Made by a program: the position numbers and the translations under genes. A model generated the notes under the pieces. That model made no database searches, had not been told where the DNA came from, and saw only the letters and a program-made list of their open reading frames with translations. DNA of 64,000 bases from Clostridia bacterium (GTDB lineage: Bacteria; Bacillota; Clostridia; Christensenellales; SZUA-584): the NCBI GenBank assembly GCA_018648645.1, contig JABGQS010000001.1:62001-126000 (forward strand), written 5' to 3'. This document shows, piece after piece, positions 50,460-59,318 of this stretch; position 1 is the stretch's first letter, and every line of letters starts with the position of its first letter.

Positions 50460-51932
50460 ATGACGTATTTATACTCAGAGACGCCGGAGTTTTTCAGCGA
50501 ACTATGCGAGGAAATCCGGCTTTTTATCGACATCAGAAGAATTGAGAAACTTAAAACCGACGAGTTTGAGAAAGACGGTTTTTTTGTTCTGCACTATTTT
50601 GTGCGAGGCGAAGGTAGTGTGGAAAGCACTGCGAGAATAGCCAACGACGGCGAGATTGTGGCAGAGTATACGTATGAGTGTGCCGCACAGAGCGGTGAGC
50701 TGGCAAGAAAGCGTGCGGAAAAACGCGCTGCAAAAATCAGCCTGTATCGCGCGCTGAGTGGGCATTTCGGCAAAGCGATGCCGTGGGGGTCTCTGACGGG
50801 AATTAGACCGACAAAGCTGCTTCGCGACAGCCAAATGCGGCTTGGGAAAGCAAAAGCGCAGGCGCTCTTCCTAAATGAGTTTGATGTGTCGGAGGAAAAG
50901 CTTGCTTTCGCGCAGAGAATCGTGGATGTTCAGCAAAGGCTGCTGCCAAGCGGCGAGAACAATATCGATGTGTACATAGGCATACCGTTTTGCACGACGC
51001 GGTGCGCGTATTGCTCGTTTGCGTCGAGCACGCCGGATGTGTTTGCCGATGCCGAGCAGCTATATATGGATGCACTTACAGATGAACTCAATATATTGGA
51101 TGATTTGCTGGAAGGAAAAGTCGTGCGCGCGGTGTACGTTGGCGGCGGGACTCCAACAGCGATTAGTGACGAGAACTTAAAGAAGATACTGAGCATTGCT
51201 GCGAAAATCGGCGCAGATGAGTTTACTGTGGAGGCTGGCAGACCCGACACCATCACGCAAAGCAAGCTAAAACTCATCAAGCAAAGCGGAGCAAAACGAA
51301 TCAGCGTGAATGCGCAGACGCTGCGTGACGACACGCTGAGCAGAATCGGGCGGTGCCACACAGCGCAGGACTTTTTTGAAGCATACAACATGGCGAGGCA
51401 AGCAGGATTTGAAAGCATCAACGTGGACTTGATTGCAGGGCTGCCGGGCGAGAGTGCGGACGATCTTGTAAACACTTTGGAGCAGATAATGCGTCTTGAA
51501 CCGCAGAACATTACGGTGCACACGCTTGCTATAAAGCGTGCCAGCAAGTTTGCAGCGCAGAATATGGACGCTCTGCCGTCGAGCGAGGACACTAGGGACG
51601 CGCTCAAAAAAGCTGCCGATATGCTTGAGAAAGCCGGATATGCGCCGTATTATATGTATCGGCAAAAGTATATGAAAGGCAGTATGGAGAACGTAGGGTA
51701 TGCAAAGCACGGCAAAGAGTGTTTGTATAACATCGACAACATGGAGGACGCTTGCAGCGTTGCGGCGTTTGGCGCGGGTGGAATATCCAAGCGGGTGTTC
51801 GGCGGTGTGCAGGCCGCGGGCAATGAGACGGGACAAAGGATTGAGCGTGCAGCGAACGTGAAGGATTTGCGCGAATATATCGCGCGGACCGGTGAGATGA
51901 GGAAAAGAAAACGCCGTTTGTTTGAAGTGTGA
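50460..51932 (+). CDS. hemZ: Radical SAM protein, HemZ-type coproporphyrinogen dehydrogenase family
   Basis: A 490-residue oxygen-independent coproporphyrinogen oxidase-like protein. A distinct N-terminal domain of about 160 residues precedes the radical SAM motif GIPFCTTRCAYCSF (CX3CX2C near 178-185). AVYVGGGTPTAIS and INVDLIAGLPGESADDLVNT match HemN/HemZ. No other heme-pathway gene is in the window, so heme synthesis is not established; related proteins include HemW-type chaperones. It ends the secD-to-hemZ stretch. Confidence 0.88.
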   Translation: MTYLYSETPEFFSELCEEIRLFIDIRRIEKLKTDEFEKDGFFVLHYFVRGEGSVESTARIANDGEIVAEYTYECAAQSGELARKRAEKRAAKISLYRALSGHFGKAMPWGSLTGIRPTKLLRDSQMRLGKAKAQALFLNEFDVSEEKLAFAQRIVDVQQRLLPSGENNIDVYIGIPFCTTRCAYCSFASSTPDVFADAEQLYMDALTDELNILDDLLEGKVVRAVYVGGGTPTAISDENLKKILSIAAKIGADEFTVEAGRPDTITQSKLKLIKQSGAKRISVNAQTLRDDTLSRIGRCHTAQDFFEAYNMARQAGFESINVDLIAGLPGESADDLVNTLEQIMRLEPQNITVHTLAIKRASKFAAQNMDALPSSEDTRDALKKAADMLEKAGYAPYYMYRQKYMKGSMENVGYAKHGKECLYNIDNMEDACSVAAFGAGGISKRVFGGVQAAGNETGQRIERAANVKDLREYIARTGEMRKRKRRLFEV

Positions 51933-51988
51933 TGCAAAGGGCTGTGAAAGGCAAAAAGTACCTGCAAAAACGTGTGAAAAAAAACTAG

Positions 51989-52017
51989 TTGACAATCGTG
52001 CGCGGTTAAAATATAAT
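51989..52017 (+). promoter_or_regulatory. Consensus promoter of yceD-rpmF
   Basis: TTGACA (51989-51994) and TATAAT (52012-52017) are 17 bases apart, a perfect sigma-A consensus 52 bases upstream of the start codon. Confidence 0.9.
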
Positions 52018-52068
52018 TTTACTCGTTGACGAATGCAGGGTTTTCGTGCAAACCCGACTGGAGGAAGC

Positions 52069-52569
52069 ATGAAGATAGATATTAATGACGTGTTAGTGAG
52101 CGATGGCGAAATGTTTTCTGCGCAGTATAATGGTTCGTTTTCTGCCGCTGAGTTTTTGGGACAGCGATACGAATTTGGCAATGGAGTCCATGTGAAAGCA
52201 GATTATTTTCTCAGTAAGAGCGACATTGTCGTTACAGGCAGTTTTGAAGGTGGCACAACGGTCAGCTGCTCAAAATGCTTAACAGAGTTTGAGTACACGG
52301 TGAATTTCAAGTTTACCGAATACTATAAGAAAAGTCAGCAGGATTCGGATTACACGTACGTTGGATACAGCATAGACTTAACTCAGATGTTGCAAGACAA
52401 TTTGATTTTGAGTCTGCCGAGCAGGCATGTGTGCAGTGAGATGTGCAAGGGACTTTGCAGCAAGTGCGGTTGTGATATGAACACACAGCAGTGCGACTGT
52501 AAACAGCAGATGGACGAAACAAATCCGTTTTACGGCTTATCAGAATTGATTGACGACGAGGAGGTGTAG
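52069..52569 (+). CDS. YceD/DUF177 family protein
   Basis: A 166-residue protein of the YceD (DUF177) family, which nearly always precedes rpmF and is linked to 23S rRNA accumulation in other bacteria and plastids. Cysteines in VSCSKCLTEFEY and in CSEMCKGLCSKCGCDMN with QCDC could bind zinc. The ATG at 52069 has GGAGG upstream; a GTG/ATG frame from 52033 lacks a site. It ends four bases before rpmF, so the pair is one operon. Confidence 0.9.
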   Translation: MKIDINDVLVSDGEMFSAQYNGSFSAAEFLGQRYEFGNGVHVKADYFLSKSDIVVTGSFEGGTTVSCSKCLTEFEYTVNFKFTEYYKKSQQDSDYTYVGYSIDLTQMLQDNLILSLPSRHVCSEMCKGLCSKCGCDMNTQQCDCKQQMDETNPFYGLSELIDDEEV

Positions 52570-52573
52570 ATAG

Positions 52574-52771
52574 ATGGCAGTACCAAAGAGACGATCCAGT
52601 AGGCAAAGAAGGAACAAGAGAAAATCTGCAAATTGGAAAATAGCAGCGCCGACAATGATGGAATGTCCGCAGTGCCACACGATGAAGCTTGCGCATAGAC
52701 TTTGCGGAACATGTGGGTATTACAACGGCAGACAGGTTATTGACACAGAAAAGCCGGCAAAAGCAGAATAG
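52574..52771 (+). CDS. rpmF: 50S ribosomal protein L32
   Basis: A 65-residue ribosomal protein with the conserved start MAVPKRRSSRQRRNKRKSAN and a zinc-ribbon CPQC...CGTCG, so this is the zinc-binding (C+) form. It follows the YceD gene as in most bacteria. A terminator follows at 52835-52866 and the fatty-acid genes begin 209 bases later with their own promoter. Confidence 0.97.
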   Translation: MAVPKRRSSRQRRNKRKSANWKIAAPTMMECPQCHTMKLAHRLCGTCGYYNGRQVIDTEKPAKAE

Positions 52772-52834
52772 GCAAGCCGGCGGGCAATAGCAATGAGGGC
52801 ATCAGGTGGTGCTCTGATTGTTGGGGTTTGTACT

Positions 52835-52866
52835 AAAAAGCGTGCGAGTTTAGTGCGTTTTTTTTC
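52835..52866 (+). terminator. Probable terminator after rpmF
   Basis: AAAAAGCGTGC pairs with GTGCGTTTTTT with three G-T pairs and ends in a T-run. It divides yceD-rpmF from plsX. Confidence 0.6.
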
Positions 52867-52873
52867 GTATTAT

Positions 52874-52889
52874 TTAAGAGCAATCTTAA
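52874..52889. other. Inverted repeat upstream of the plsX promoter
   Basis: TTAAGA-GCAA-TCTTAA is a perfect 6-bp repeat 31 bases before the -35. A second one, ACATC...GATGT (52905-52921), touches the -35. Either may be an operator; neither fits the FapR site I know. Confidence 0.4.
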
Positions 52890-52920
52890 TAGTTGCGTAA
52901 CAAAACATCGCATAAAGATG

Positions 52921-52949
52921 TTGCAATGGGTTTATTTTTTTTATATACT
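52921..52949 (+). promoter_or_regulatory. Promoter of plsX-acpP-rnc
   Basis: TTGCAA (52921-52926) and TATACT (52944-52949) are 17 bases apart, 31 bases before plsX. Confidence 0.78.
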
Positions 52950-52980
52950 ACCCATATATATAGAATAGAGGATAGATAAA

Positions 52981-53985
52981 GTGAAAGTTATTGTAGATGC
53001 AATGGGCGGCGATAATGCGCCGGGCGCTATTGTAGAAGGATGTATACAGGGACTGCAAGCGAATAAAAAGCTTCATATTACGCTTGTTGGAAAACAAGAC
53101 GCAGTTGAAGCTGAGCTTAACAAATATAAATACGACGAGTCGCGGGTGAGTGTTGTTAATGCAACGCAGACGATTGAAATGGCAGAACCGGCGGTCGAAG
53201 CGATTCGCAATAAAAAAGACAGCTCGATGGTGGTTGCAATGAAACTGCTGAAGGAGAATCCGCAAAGTGTGTTTATAACTGCGGGCAGCACGGGCGCTGC
53301 TGTGGCGGGCTCTACCATGATTGTGCGGCGCATGAAAGGCGTTAAACGACCTGCGCTTGCAGCGTTGGTCCCAACAAAAAAGGAGAGGATGCTCGTTCTT
53401 GATGTTGGAGCAAATTCTGATTGCCGCCCGGGGTTTTTGGCGCAGTTTGCGTTGATGGGCAGCATATATATGCAAAAGGTTGAGGGCGTCAAGAATCCGC
53501 GCGTTGGGCTTGTCAGCAACGGCAGCGAGGACGAGAAGGGCAACGAGCTTACCAAAGCGGCGTTTAAACAGATCAAAAAGATGCCGGTGAATTTTAAAGG
53601 AAACGCGGAAGCCAGAGAGCTTATGTCGGGCAACTATGATTTGGTTGTTGCTGATGGGTTTACCGGAAACGTTATTATCAAGTTTTTAGAAGGGCTTGCC
53701 GGTGCGTTGATGTTTATGCTGAAGCGCGAGCTTAAAAAAACGCTGAGAACGAAGATAGGCGCTGCGCTTGCAATGCCGGCGTTTAGGGGCTTTAAGGATA
53801 GCATGGACTATAAAGAGTATGGCGGGGCGTTGCTGCTTGGTATCAACGGCGGCGTGCTCAAAGCGCACGGCAGCAGCGACGCAACAGCAATAAAGAGTAC
53901 GCTGAGGCAGGCGGCACACTTTATTGAGGGCGATGTCATTGATGTGATTAAAAAAGAAATTTTAAAAATAAAGATAGAGGACTAG
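52981..53985 (+). CDS. plsX: Phosphate acyltransferase PlsX
   Basis: Makes acyl phosphate from acyl-ACP for phospholipid synthesis. The 334-residue product starts at GTG with VIVDAMGGDNAPGAIVEG and has FITAGSTGAAVAG, DVGANSDCRPGFLAQFALMG, LVSNGSEDEKGNELTK and YGGALLLGINGGVLKAHGSS, all typical. It is followed by acpP and rnc. FapR, often upstream, is absent here, as are fabD and fabG. Confidence 0.96.
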   Translation: MKVIVDAMGGDNAPGAIVEGCIQGLQANKKLHITLVGKQDAVEAELNKYKYDESRVSVVNATQTIEMAEPAVEAIRNKKDSSMVVAMKLLKENPQSVFITAGSTGAAVAGSTMIVRRMKGVKRPALAALVPTKKERMLVLDVGANSDCRPGFLAQFALMGSIYMQKVEGVKNPRVGLVSNGSEDEKGNELTKAAFKQIKKMPVNFKGNAEARELMSGNYDLVVADGFTGNVIIKFLEGLAGALMFMLKRELKKTLRTKIGAALAMPAFRGFKDSMDYKEYGGALLLGINGGVLKAHGSSDATAIKSTLRQAAHFIEGDVIDVIKKEILKIKIED

Positions 53986-54006
53986 AAAGGAACTGGGGAG
54001 GAAACT

Positions 54007-54243
54007 ATGGTATTTGAAAAGATTAGAAAAATTTTGTCTGACCAACTGGAAATCGACGAAGAGAGCATCACGATGGAGTCTGATCTTGTTGAAGATCTAA
54101 AAGCAGATTCGCTCGCGATAGTGGAGCTGATTATGGACCTTGAGCAGGAGTTTGACATGGATATTCCTGACGAAGAGCTGCCAAAAGTAACGACGGTAAA
54201 AGACGTTGTGACCTATATCGAGAAGAACGTTGGCGGATCCTAA
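54007..54243 (+). CDS. acpP: Acyl carrier protein
   Basis: Carries growing fatty acyl chains on phosphopantetheine. The 78-residue acidic protein has the attachment serine in [21 protein letters not shown] (Asp-Ser-Leu, near residue 37) and ends normally. A GGGGAGG site precedes the ATG, and it follows plsX by 21 bases. Confidence 0.96.
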   Translation: MVFEKIRKILSDQLEIDEESITMESDLVEDLKADSLAIVELIMDLEQEFDMDIPDEELPKVTTVKDVVTYIEKNVGGS

Positions 54244-54283
54244 GGAAGCGATGCGGCTGCCAATTGCAGTGGCGTAATTTGTT

Positions 54284-54979
54284 ATGACGAAAAGAGATTT
54301 TACTTGGTTGCAAGAAAGTATTGATTATACGTTTGAAGACGAGTCGATAAGAGCCAGGGCGTTTATTCATTCTTCTGCCGATATGGGGGAGAGTTATGAG
54401 CGCCTTGAATTTTTGGGCGATGCGGTTCTTGAGCTTACGGTGAGTGAGCTGATTTTTTTGCGTCGTCCCGACTTTAGCGAAGGCGAGCTTACTAAAAGCA
54501 GGGCTGCGCTTGTCAACGAAGCGTCGCTTGTAAAAGTGGCAAAAGAACTTCGCCTTAATGAATTCATCGTGCTGGGGCGAGGCGAGCAAAACTCGGGCGG
54601 GGCGCAGAAGCCGTCGATTTTGGCTGACGTTGTGGAAGCGCTAATTGGCGCGGTGTATATAGACGGCGGGTTCGAGAGCGCGCAGGCGCTTGTGTTGAGG
54701 ATGCTGGAGAGCAGAATTGAAAAAGTGCTGAAAGGCGGCGGGAACCACGATTATAAAACGCGGCTGCAGGAGCACTTTCATAAGAAGGGTGTTAATAACC
54801 TAAAGTACGAAGTGTATAAGGAAGAAGGACCGCCGCACAACAAAGTGTTTTATGTGAAGCTGGTTGTGGGTGGCAGCGAGGTTGCCAAAGGCGAAGGGCG
54901 CAGCAAAAAGACCGCCGAGCAGCGCGCGGCTAAACAAGCGTACTTGAGCGCGGTCAGCGAAGCGAATGAAGTAGATTAG
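54284..54979 (+). CDS. rnc: Ribonuclease III
   Basis: Cleaves double-stranded RNA in rRNA and mRNA processing. The 231-residue protein has the catalytic helix [17 protein letters not shown] near residues 40-56, the second acidic set [17 protein letters not shown], and a C-terminal double-stranded RNA-binding domain ([14 protein letters not shown] to [11 protein letters not shown]). The ribosome site before the ATG is weak. acpP lies 40 bases upstream, the common acpP-rnc order. smc and ftsY do not follow; glyA does. Confidence 0.95.
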   Translation: MTKRDFTWLQESIDYTFEDESIRARAFIHSSADMGESYERLEFLGDAVLELTVSELIFLRRPDFSEGELTKSRAALVNEASLVKVAKELRLNEFIVLGRGEQNSGGAQKPSILADVVEALIGAVYIDGGFESAQALVLRMLESRIEKVLKGGGNHDYKTRLQEHFHKKGVNNLKYEVYKEEGPPHNKVFYVKLVVGGSEVAKGEGRSKKTAEQRAAKQAYLSAVSEANEVD

Positions 54980-55016
54980 ATTTCCGGCTTATGTCGGTAG
55001 AATAGGAAGTGAATCA

Positions 55017-56255
55017 ATGTTAGACTTTAGTAAAGTGAAAGCGGTAGACGAGGAAGTTTATGACTCGTTGATGGACGAGCTGAAACGGCAGCAGAGCAAC
55101 CTTGAGCTGATCGCGTCGGAGAACTTTGTGTCCGAAGCGGTGATGGAAGCGACAGGGTCGCACTTGACCAACAAGTATGCCGAGGGGTATCCGGGAAAAC
55201 GATATTACGGCGGATGCGAGTTTGTGGACGTGGCAGAGACGCTGGCGATTGAGCGCGCGAAGGAATTGTTTGGTGCAGAGTTTGCTAACGTGCAAGCGCA
55301 CAGCGGAGCGCAAGCCAACACGGCTGTGTATTTCGCGATGCTGGAGCACGGCGACACGATACTTGGCATGAACCTTGCGCACGGCGGACACTTGACGCAC
55401 GGCAGCCCTGTCAACATCTCGGGCAAATACTTTACCATCGTGCCGTATGGCGTGAACAGCGAGACGGAAACCATCGACTACGACGTTCTAAGAGAACTCG
55501 CCATTGAGCACAAACCAAAGATGATTGTTGCAGGCGCGAGCGCGTATGCGAGAAAGATCGATTTCAAGAAGTTCAGAGAGATTGCGGACGAAGTGGATGC
55601 GCTTCTGATGGTAGATATGGCGCATATCGCAGGACTGGTCGCTGCGGGCGAGCACGAGAGCCCTGTGCCTTATGCAGACTTTGTTACCTCGACCACGCAC
55701 AAAACGCTTAGAGGACCGCGTGGAGGGCTTATACTCTGCAAAGAGAAGTATGGCAAAGCGGTCAACAAAGGTATCTTCCCCGGAATACAGGGCGGACCGC
55801 TGATGCACGTGATTGCGGCAAAGGCCGTTTGCTTCAAAGAAGCGATGACGGACGAGTTTATAACGTATCAACAGCAAATCGTCAAGAACGCGCAAGCGCT
55901 GGCAAAAAGCTTGATGGAGCAAGGTGTGAAGCTGGTGTCGGACGGCACGGACAACCACTTGATGCTGATCGACCTGACGAGCAACGGCATCACGGGCAAA
56001 GAGCTTGAAGCAACGCTGGGGCTGGCCAACATCACGGTGAACAAGAACACCATACCGAACGAGCAGAGAAGCCCGTTTGTGACCAGCGGCATACGCATCG
56101 GCACACCGGCGGTGACAAGCCGTGGCATGGATGAAGCGGACATGAAGATTATCGGCGAGCTGATTGCTGACATTATACAAAACGGCGAGGACGCTGTGGA
56201 GCGGGTGAAGGCGAAGGTGTTGGAGCTGTGCGAGGCTAGGCCGTTGTATCAGTAA
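55017..56255 (+). CDS. glyA: Serine hydroxymethyltransferase
   Basis: PLP enzyme converting serine and tetrahydrofolate to glycine and methylene-tetrahydrofolate. The 412-residue protein has [47 protein letters not shown] and the PLP lysine in [17 protein letters not shown]. Length and C-terminus are typical. A GGAAG site precedes the ATG. A terminator follows at 56281-56310. Confidence 0.97.
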   Translation: MLDFSKVKAVDEEVYDSLMDELKRQQSNLELIASENFVSEAVMEATGSHLTNKYAEGYPGKRYYGGCEFVDVAETLAIERAKELFGAEFANVQAHSGAQANTAVYFAMLEHGDTILGMNLAHGGHLTHGSPVNISGKYFTIVPYGVNSETETIDYDVLRELAIEHKPKMIVAGASAYARKIDFKKFREIADEVDALLMVDMAHIAGLVAAGEHESPVPYADFVTSTTHKTLRGPRGGLILCKEKYGKAVNKGIFPGIQGGPLMHVIAAKAVCFKEAMTDEFITYQQQIVKNAQALAKSLMEQGVKLVSDGTDNHLMLIDLTSNGITGKELEATLGLANITVNKNTIPNEQRSPFVTSGIRIGTPAVTSRGMDEADMKIIGELIADIIQNGEDAVERVKAKVLELCEARPLYQ

Positions 56256-56280
56256 GGATTTCGGATAAAAGATTGAGACA

Positions 56281-56310
56281 AAAGACAGAGCCGATGGGTC
56301 TGTCTTTTTT
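56281..56310 (+). terminator. Terminator after glyA
   Basis: AAAGACAGA (56281-56289) pairs with TCTGTCTTT (56299-56307) and ends in TTTTTT. It closely resembles the hairpin at 57341-57370. Confidence 0.82.
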
Positions 56311-56347
56311 GTAAGTTGGTGATATACTGGGGTTGAGGTGAGTGTTA

Positions 56348-56797
56348 ATGATTAGAGGATTGGAATTTCAAATACCAAATGAATATGCGAATGCATTGTC
56401 ATATATATTGAAAGACATAGATTTTGATATGTATTCTTGGCATATATCTGAAGATGAAATTTTCTCTTACAAAAAAGGGAAGGAAATGCTTAAGAAGACT
56501 GTGTATGATGGCAATAACTTTAAAAAGCAATTCAAGAACAAAAGATACCTGCCTCATTTTATTAATCTTCAAGCCTATCAATTAGGAGGAGCAAGAGAAA
56601 GTATAGAAAACTATGAGGATTACGTAAAAAGTAATTGCGAAATTATTTTGCTTATTTGGGATAGCTTCTATGTGAACCTATACGCGAAAAATCATGATAT
56701 TATTGAATTAGTAAAGAAGAATGTTGAACAGAATGCAGAAAACTTAGAATACATAACTGATGAAAATGATTGTAGAACACGCATGTCAGTATGGTAG
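56348..56797 (+). CDS. DUF2691 family protein
   Basis: A 149-residue protein of unknown function. The start ATG at 56348 follows GAGGTGA. The opening MIRGLEFQIPNEYANALSYI, the segment CEIILLIWDSFYVNLYAKNH and the ending YITDENDCRTRMSVW match what I remember of DUF2691, a family found mostly in Bacillota. There is no signal peptide or membrane span. The gene is clearly more A+T-rich than its neighbours and, with the lipoprotein gene 28 bases downstream, forms an islet between two look-alike terminators. Confidence 0.65.
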   Translation: MIRGLEFQIPNEYANALSYILKDIDFDMYSWHISEDEIFSYKKGKEMLKKTVYDGNNFKKQFKNKRYLPHFINLQAYQLGGARESIENYEDYVKSNCEIILLIWDSFYVNLYAKNHDIIELVKKNVEQNAENLEYITDENDCRTRMSVW

Positions 56798-56825
56798 GCG
56801 ACATGTCATGAAGGGGAAAAGATAT

Positions 56826-57317
56826 ATGAAAATATCAAAAAGAGCGTTGGTATTGTTTGTGGCTGTGATTGCTGTGATGACGGCTTTTTCGGGGTGCAGG
56901 AAGGTAGATAAGTGGGAAAATGAAGTTATTGAAAGTAATGAGGAATTACTTATAGATAAGTATGATTTAGTATCAAATGAGGATTTTTTAGATTTTGACA
57001 ATGAGGTGGATTTTGTATTTGATAAAGGGTCTGAATTAGAGGTTAGTGATTTAACAGGCTATTATAGTGCAATGACCATAGATTTGAATCATCCGTGGTT
57101 TACTATAAGAAAAAACAAAGGTAAACTTTATACAATTTACAGCCTGTCGAATGAAAGACTGATGTATTTAGAGCTTCTATCTCTTCCAACTACTGGAGTT
57201 ACGATGATTGTTTATAGTGCGGTAGAGTATCCATTTGTAAATGAAGGGGACAGCTATATTTACGAATACTTACTTGAGAAGGATTATCCAGAGGTCATTA
57301 TGGAAAGCATGGATTAA
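56826..57317 (+). CDS. Small predicted lipoprotein, unknown function
   Basis: A 163-residue protein from the ATG at 56826 (AAGGGG upstream). The basic start MKISKRALVLFVAVIAVMTA is followed by the lipobox FSGC, so it should be lipid-anchored at Cys24 on the outer membrane face of the cytoplasmic membrane. The mature part is acidic and has no motif I recognise. Base composition is A+T-rich, like the upstream DUF2691 gene and unlike glyA and the Lrp gene. Confidence 0.75.
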   Translation: MKISKRALVLFVAVIAVMTAFSGCRKVDKWENEVIESNEELLIDKYDLVSNEDFLDFDNEVDFVFDKGSELEVSDLTGYYSAMTIDLNHPWFTIRKNKGKLYTIYSLSNERLMYLELLSLPTTGVTMIVYSAVEYPFVNEGDSYIYEYLLEKDYPEVIMESMD

Positions 57318-57340
57318 AATACAAGTTGTATTTGATGATT

Positions 57341-57370
57341 AAGACAGGGCGGAGACACCCTGTCTTTTTT
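57341..57370 (+). terminator. Terminator after the lipoprotein gene
   Basis: AAGACAGGG (57341-57349) pairs with CCCTGTCTT (57358-57366), then TTTT. The 9-bp stem is perfect. Confidence 0.87.
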
Positions 57371-57377
57371 ACGCTCA

Positions 57378-57407
57378 TTGACGATATGCGCTTGCTAATG
57401 GTAGAAT
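57378..57407 (+). promoter_or_regulatory. Promoter of the Lrp-aminotransferase operon
   Basis: TTGACG (57378-57383) and TAGAAT (57402-57407) are 18 bases apart, 30 bases before the ATG. Confidence 0.68.
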
Positions 57408-57437
57408 ACATAAAATGAATTATGGAGGTATATTGAT

Positions 57438-57932
57438 ATGAACAAAGCGTTGACGGAAGAGATATTAGCGATGCTGGAGAGCGATGCGCGGCTGAGTGCG
57501 GCCGACATGGCGACGATGACGGGCGCAAGCGAGGAAGAGATTGCGGCCGCGGTTGCAGCGCTTGAAGCAGACAAGACGATTGTTAAATATACCGCGATTA
57601 TAAACAGCGACAAAACGAGCAGCGATGACGCAGAGGCGCTTATTGAAGTGAAGGTTGTGCCAAAGCGGGGCCTTGGGTATGACGACCTTGCTGACCGCAT
57701 CGCGCGGTTTACCGAAGTGAAGTCGGTGTATTTGATGTCGGGCGCGTATGACCTCTCGGTGGTGGTAAAAGCCGCGAGCATGAAGCAGATATCGCATTTT
57801 GTGTTCGAGAAGCTGGCCATACTGGACGGCGTGGCGAGCACGGTGACACATTTTATAATGAGAAAATATAAGGAGCAGGGCGTGGTGCTTAGCGCGACTG
57901 AGACCGAGGAGAGGCTGGTGATTTCGCCGTGA
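57438..57932 (+). CDS. Lrp/AsnC family transcriptional regulator
   Basis: A 164-residue regulator with an N-terminal winged helix (residues 1-55, ARLSAADMATMTGASEEEIA as helix-turn-helix region) and a C-terminal ligand-binding RAM domain (EALIEVKVVPKRGLGYDDLA, YLMSGAYDLSVVVKA). Such proteins sense amino acids. Its stop overlaps the GTG start of the aminotransferase gene by four bases, so it probably controls, and responds to a substrate or product of, that enzyme. Confidence 0.9.
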   Translation: MNKALTEEILAMLESDARLSAADMATMTGASEEEIAAAVAALEADKTIVKYTAIINSDKTSSDDAEALIEVKVVPKRGLGYDDLADRIARFTEVKSVYLMSGAYDLSVVVKAASMKQISHFVFEKLAILDGVASTVTHFIMRKYKEQGVVLSATETEERLVISP

Positions 57933-59098
57933 CAGAAAAGTATGTATCGAGCGCAGTGAAAGCGGTACCGCCGTCGGGCATCCGCAAGTTTTTTGATATC
58001 GCAAGCGAAATGAAGGATTGCATTTCATTGGGCGTGGGCGAGCCGGATTTTGATACGCCCTGGAATATAAGAGAGAGCGCGATATATGCGCTGGAGTCGG
58101 GACGCACGCATTATACTGGCAACCACGGAAGCACCGATTTGCGGCAAGAGATTCTGCGATATATGGACACGCGGTTTGGTTTGTCGTATGAGATTGAACA
58201 GTCGGTGGTGACAGTTGGCGCAAGCGAAGCGCTGGACTTGGCGTTTAGAGCCATCATGAACCCGGGTGACGAGGTGCTTGTACCTGCGCCGTCGTATGTT
58301 TCGTATATGCCGGGCATCAGCTTTGCGGGCGGCGTGCCTGTTCCGATGCAGCTGCAAGAGAGCGACAACTTTATCATTACACCCGACAGCATAAGAAACG
58401 CGATTACCGACAAGACCAAAGCGATTGTGATTGCGTTCCCGAACAACCCGACGGGCGCGATTATGACCAAAGCGCAGTATGAGCAGATTATTGATATTAT
58501 CATAGAGCACGATTTGCTGGTGATCTCTGACGAGATATATGCAGAGCTGACGTATGGCAGCAAGCACTGCTCGATAGCGTCGCTGCCGGGCATGCTGGAG
58601 CGAACGGTCGTCATCAACGGGTTTAGCAAAGCGTTTGCCATGACCGGATTTCGCCTAGGGTACGCGGTGGGTCCGCTGCCGATTATCGACGCGATGGTAA
58701 AGATTCACCAATATTCGATGCTGTGCGCTTCTGTCATCAGCCAGGACGCGGGTTGCGAGGCGCTAAGGCACGGGTGCAACACCGGTTTTGCCGATGTCGA
58801 AAAGATGGCAGGCGAGTATAACCGCAGACGCCGCTTGATGTACAAGTCGCTTAACGAGATGGGGCTGACTTGCTTTGAGCCGCTGGGTGCGTTCTATATC
58901 TTCCCAAACATCAGCAGCACGGGGCTGAAATCGGACGAGTTTTGCGAGCGGCTGCTGTATGAAAAGAAGGTGGCATGTGTGCCGGGCACAGCGTTTGGCG
59001 AAGGCGGAGACAACTTTGTTAGGTGTTCGTATGCTTCATCGCTTGACAACTTGAAGGAAGCGCTGAGGCGCATTGAGGATTTTATAGGCAACCTGTAG
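57929..59098 (+). CDS. Class I/II PLP-dependent aminotransferase
   Basis: A 389-residue fold-type I aminotransferase. SLGVGEPDFDTPWNI and YTGNHGSTDLRQEI are N-terminal family segments, NNPTGAIM and DEIYAELTYG are PLP-site residues, and the Schiff-base lysine is in NGFSKAFAMTGFRLGY. A final arginine (FVRCSYA) binds the carboxylate. It resembles PatA/aspartate-type enzymes, but the amino acid cannot be named. It is translationally coupled to the Lrp gene and followed by a terminator. Confidence 0.9.
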   Translation: MTEKYVSSAVKAVPPSGIRKFFDIASEMKDCISLGVGEPDFDTPWNIRESAIYALESGRTHYTGNHGSTDLRQEILRYMDTRFGLSYEIEQSVVTVGASEALDLAFRAIMNPGDEVLVPAPSYVSYMPGISFAGGVPVPMQLQESDNFIITPDSIRNAITDKTKAIVIAFPNNPTGAIMTKAQYEQIIDIIIEHDLLVISDEIYAELTYGSKHCSIASLPGMLERTVVINGFSKAFAMTGFRLGYAVGPLPIIDAMVKIHQYSMLCASVISQDAGCEALRHGCNTGFADVEKMAGEYNRRRRLMYKSLNEMGLTCFEPLGAFYIFPNISSTGLKSDEFCERLLYEKKVACVPGTAFGEGGDNFVRCSYASSLDNLKEALRRIEDFIGNL

Positions 59099-59125
59099 AA
59101 ACATAGAGTATACAAAGATAATAAG

Positions 59126-59150
59126 AGCAGCTGATTTCCGGCTGCTTTTT
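59126..59150 (+). terminator. Terminator after the aminotransferase gene
   Basis: AGCAGC (59126-59131) pairs with GCTGCT (59141-59146), followed by TTTTATTT. Confidence 0.7.
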
Positions 59151-59259
59151 ATTTACGCAAAAAACGGCAGAAAAAGCAGGCAGACGCAGATATTTTATAC
59201 TATGTAATGATGATGGCACAATTTGGGCAGGAAACGGCAATATTTGCAGAATATTAACT

Positions 59260-59288
59260 TTGACTATCTTTGACTTATGTGGTATAGT
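59260..59288 (+). promoter_or_regulatory. Promoter of hsp20
   Basis: TTGACT (59260-59265) and TATAGT (59283-59288) are 17 bases apart. A second TTGACT lies within the spacer. No CIRCE or CtsR site is evident. Confidence 0.72.
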
Positions 59289-59318
59289 GTACACAGAAAG
59301 AAGAAGGAGGAAGGGATA

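Noticed and set aside
59099..59318. CIRCE or CtsR operator before hsp20
   Set aside because: No TTAGCACTC-type inverted repeat or CtsR heptad repeat is present. Only a doubled TTGACT is seen at the -35.
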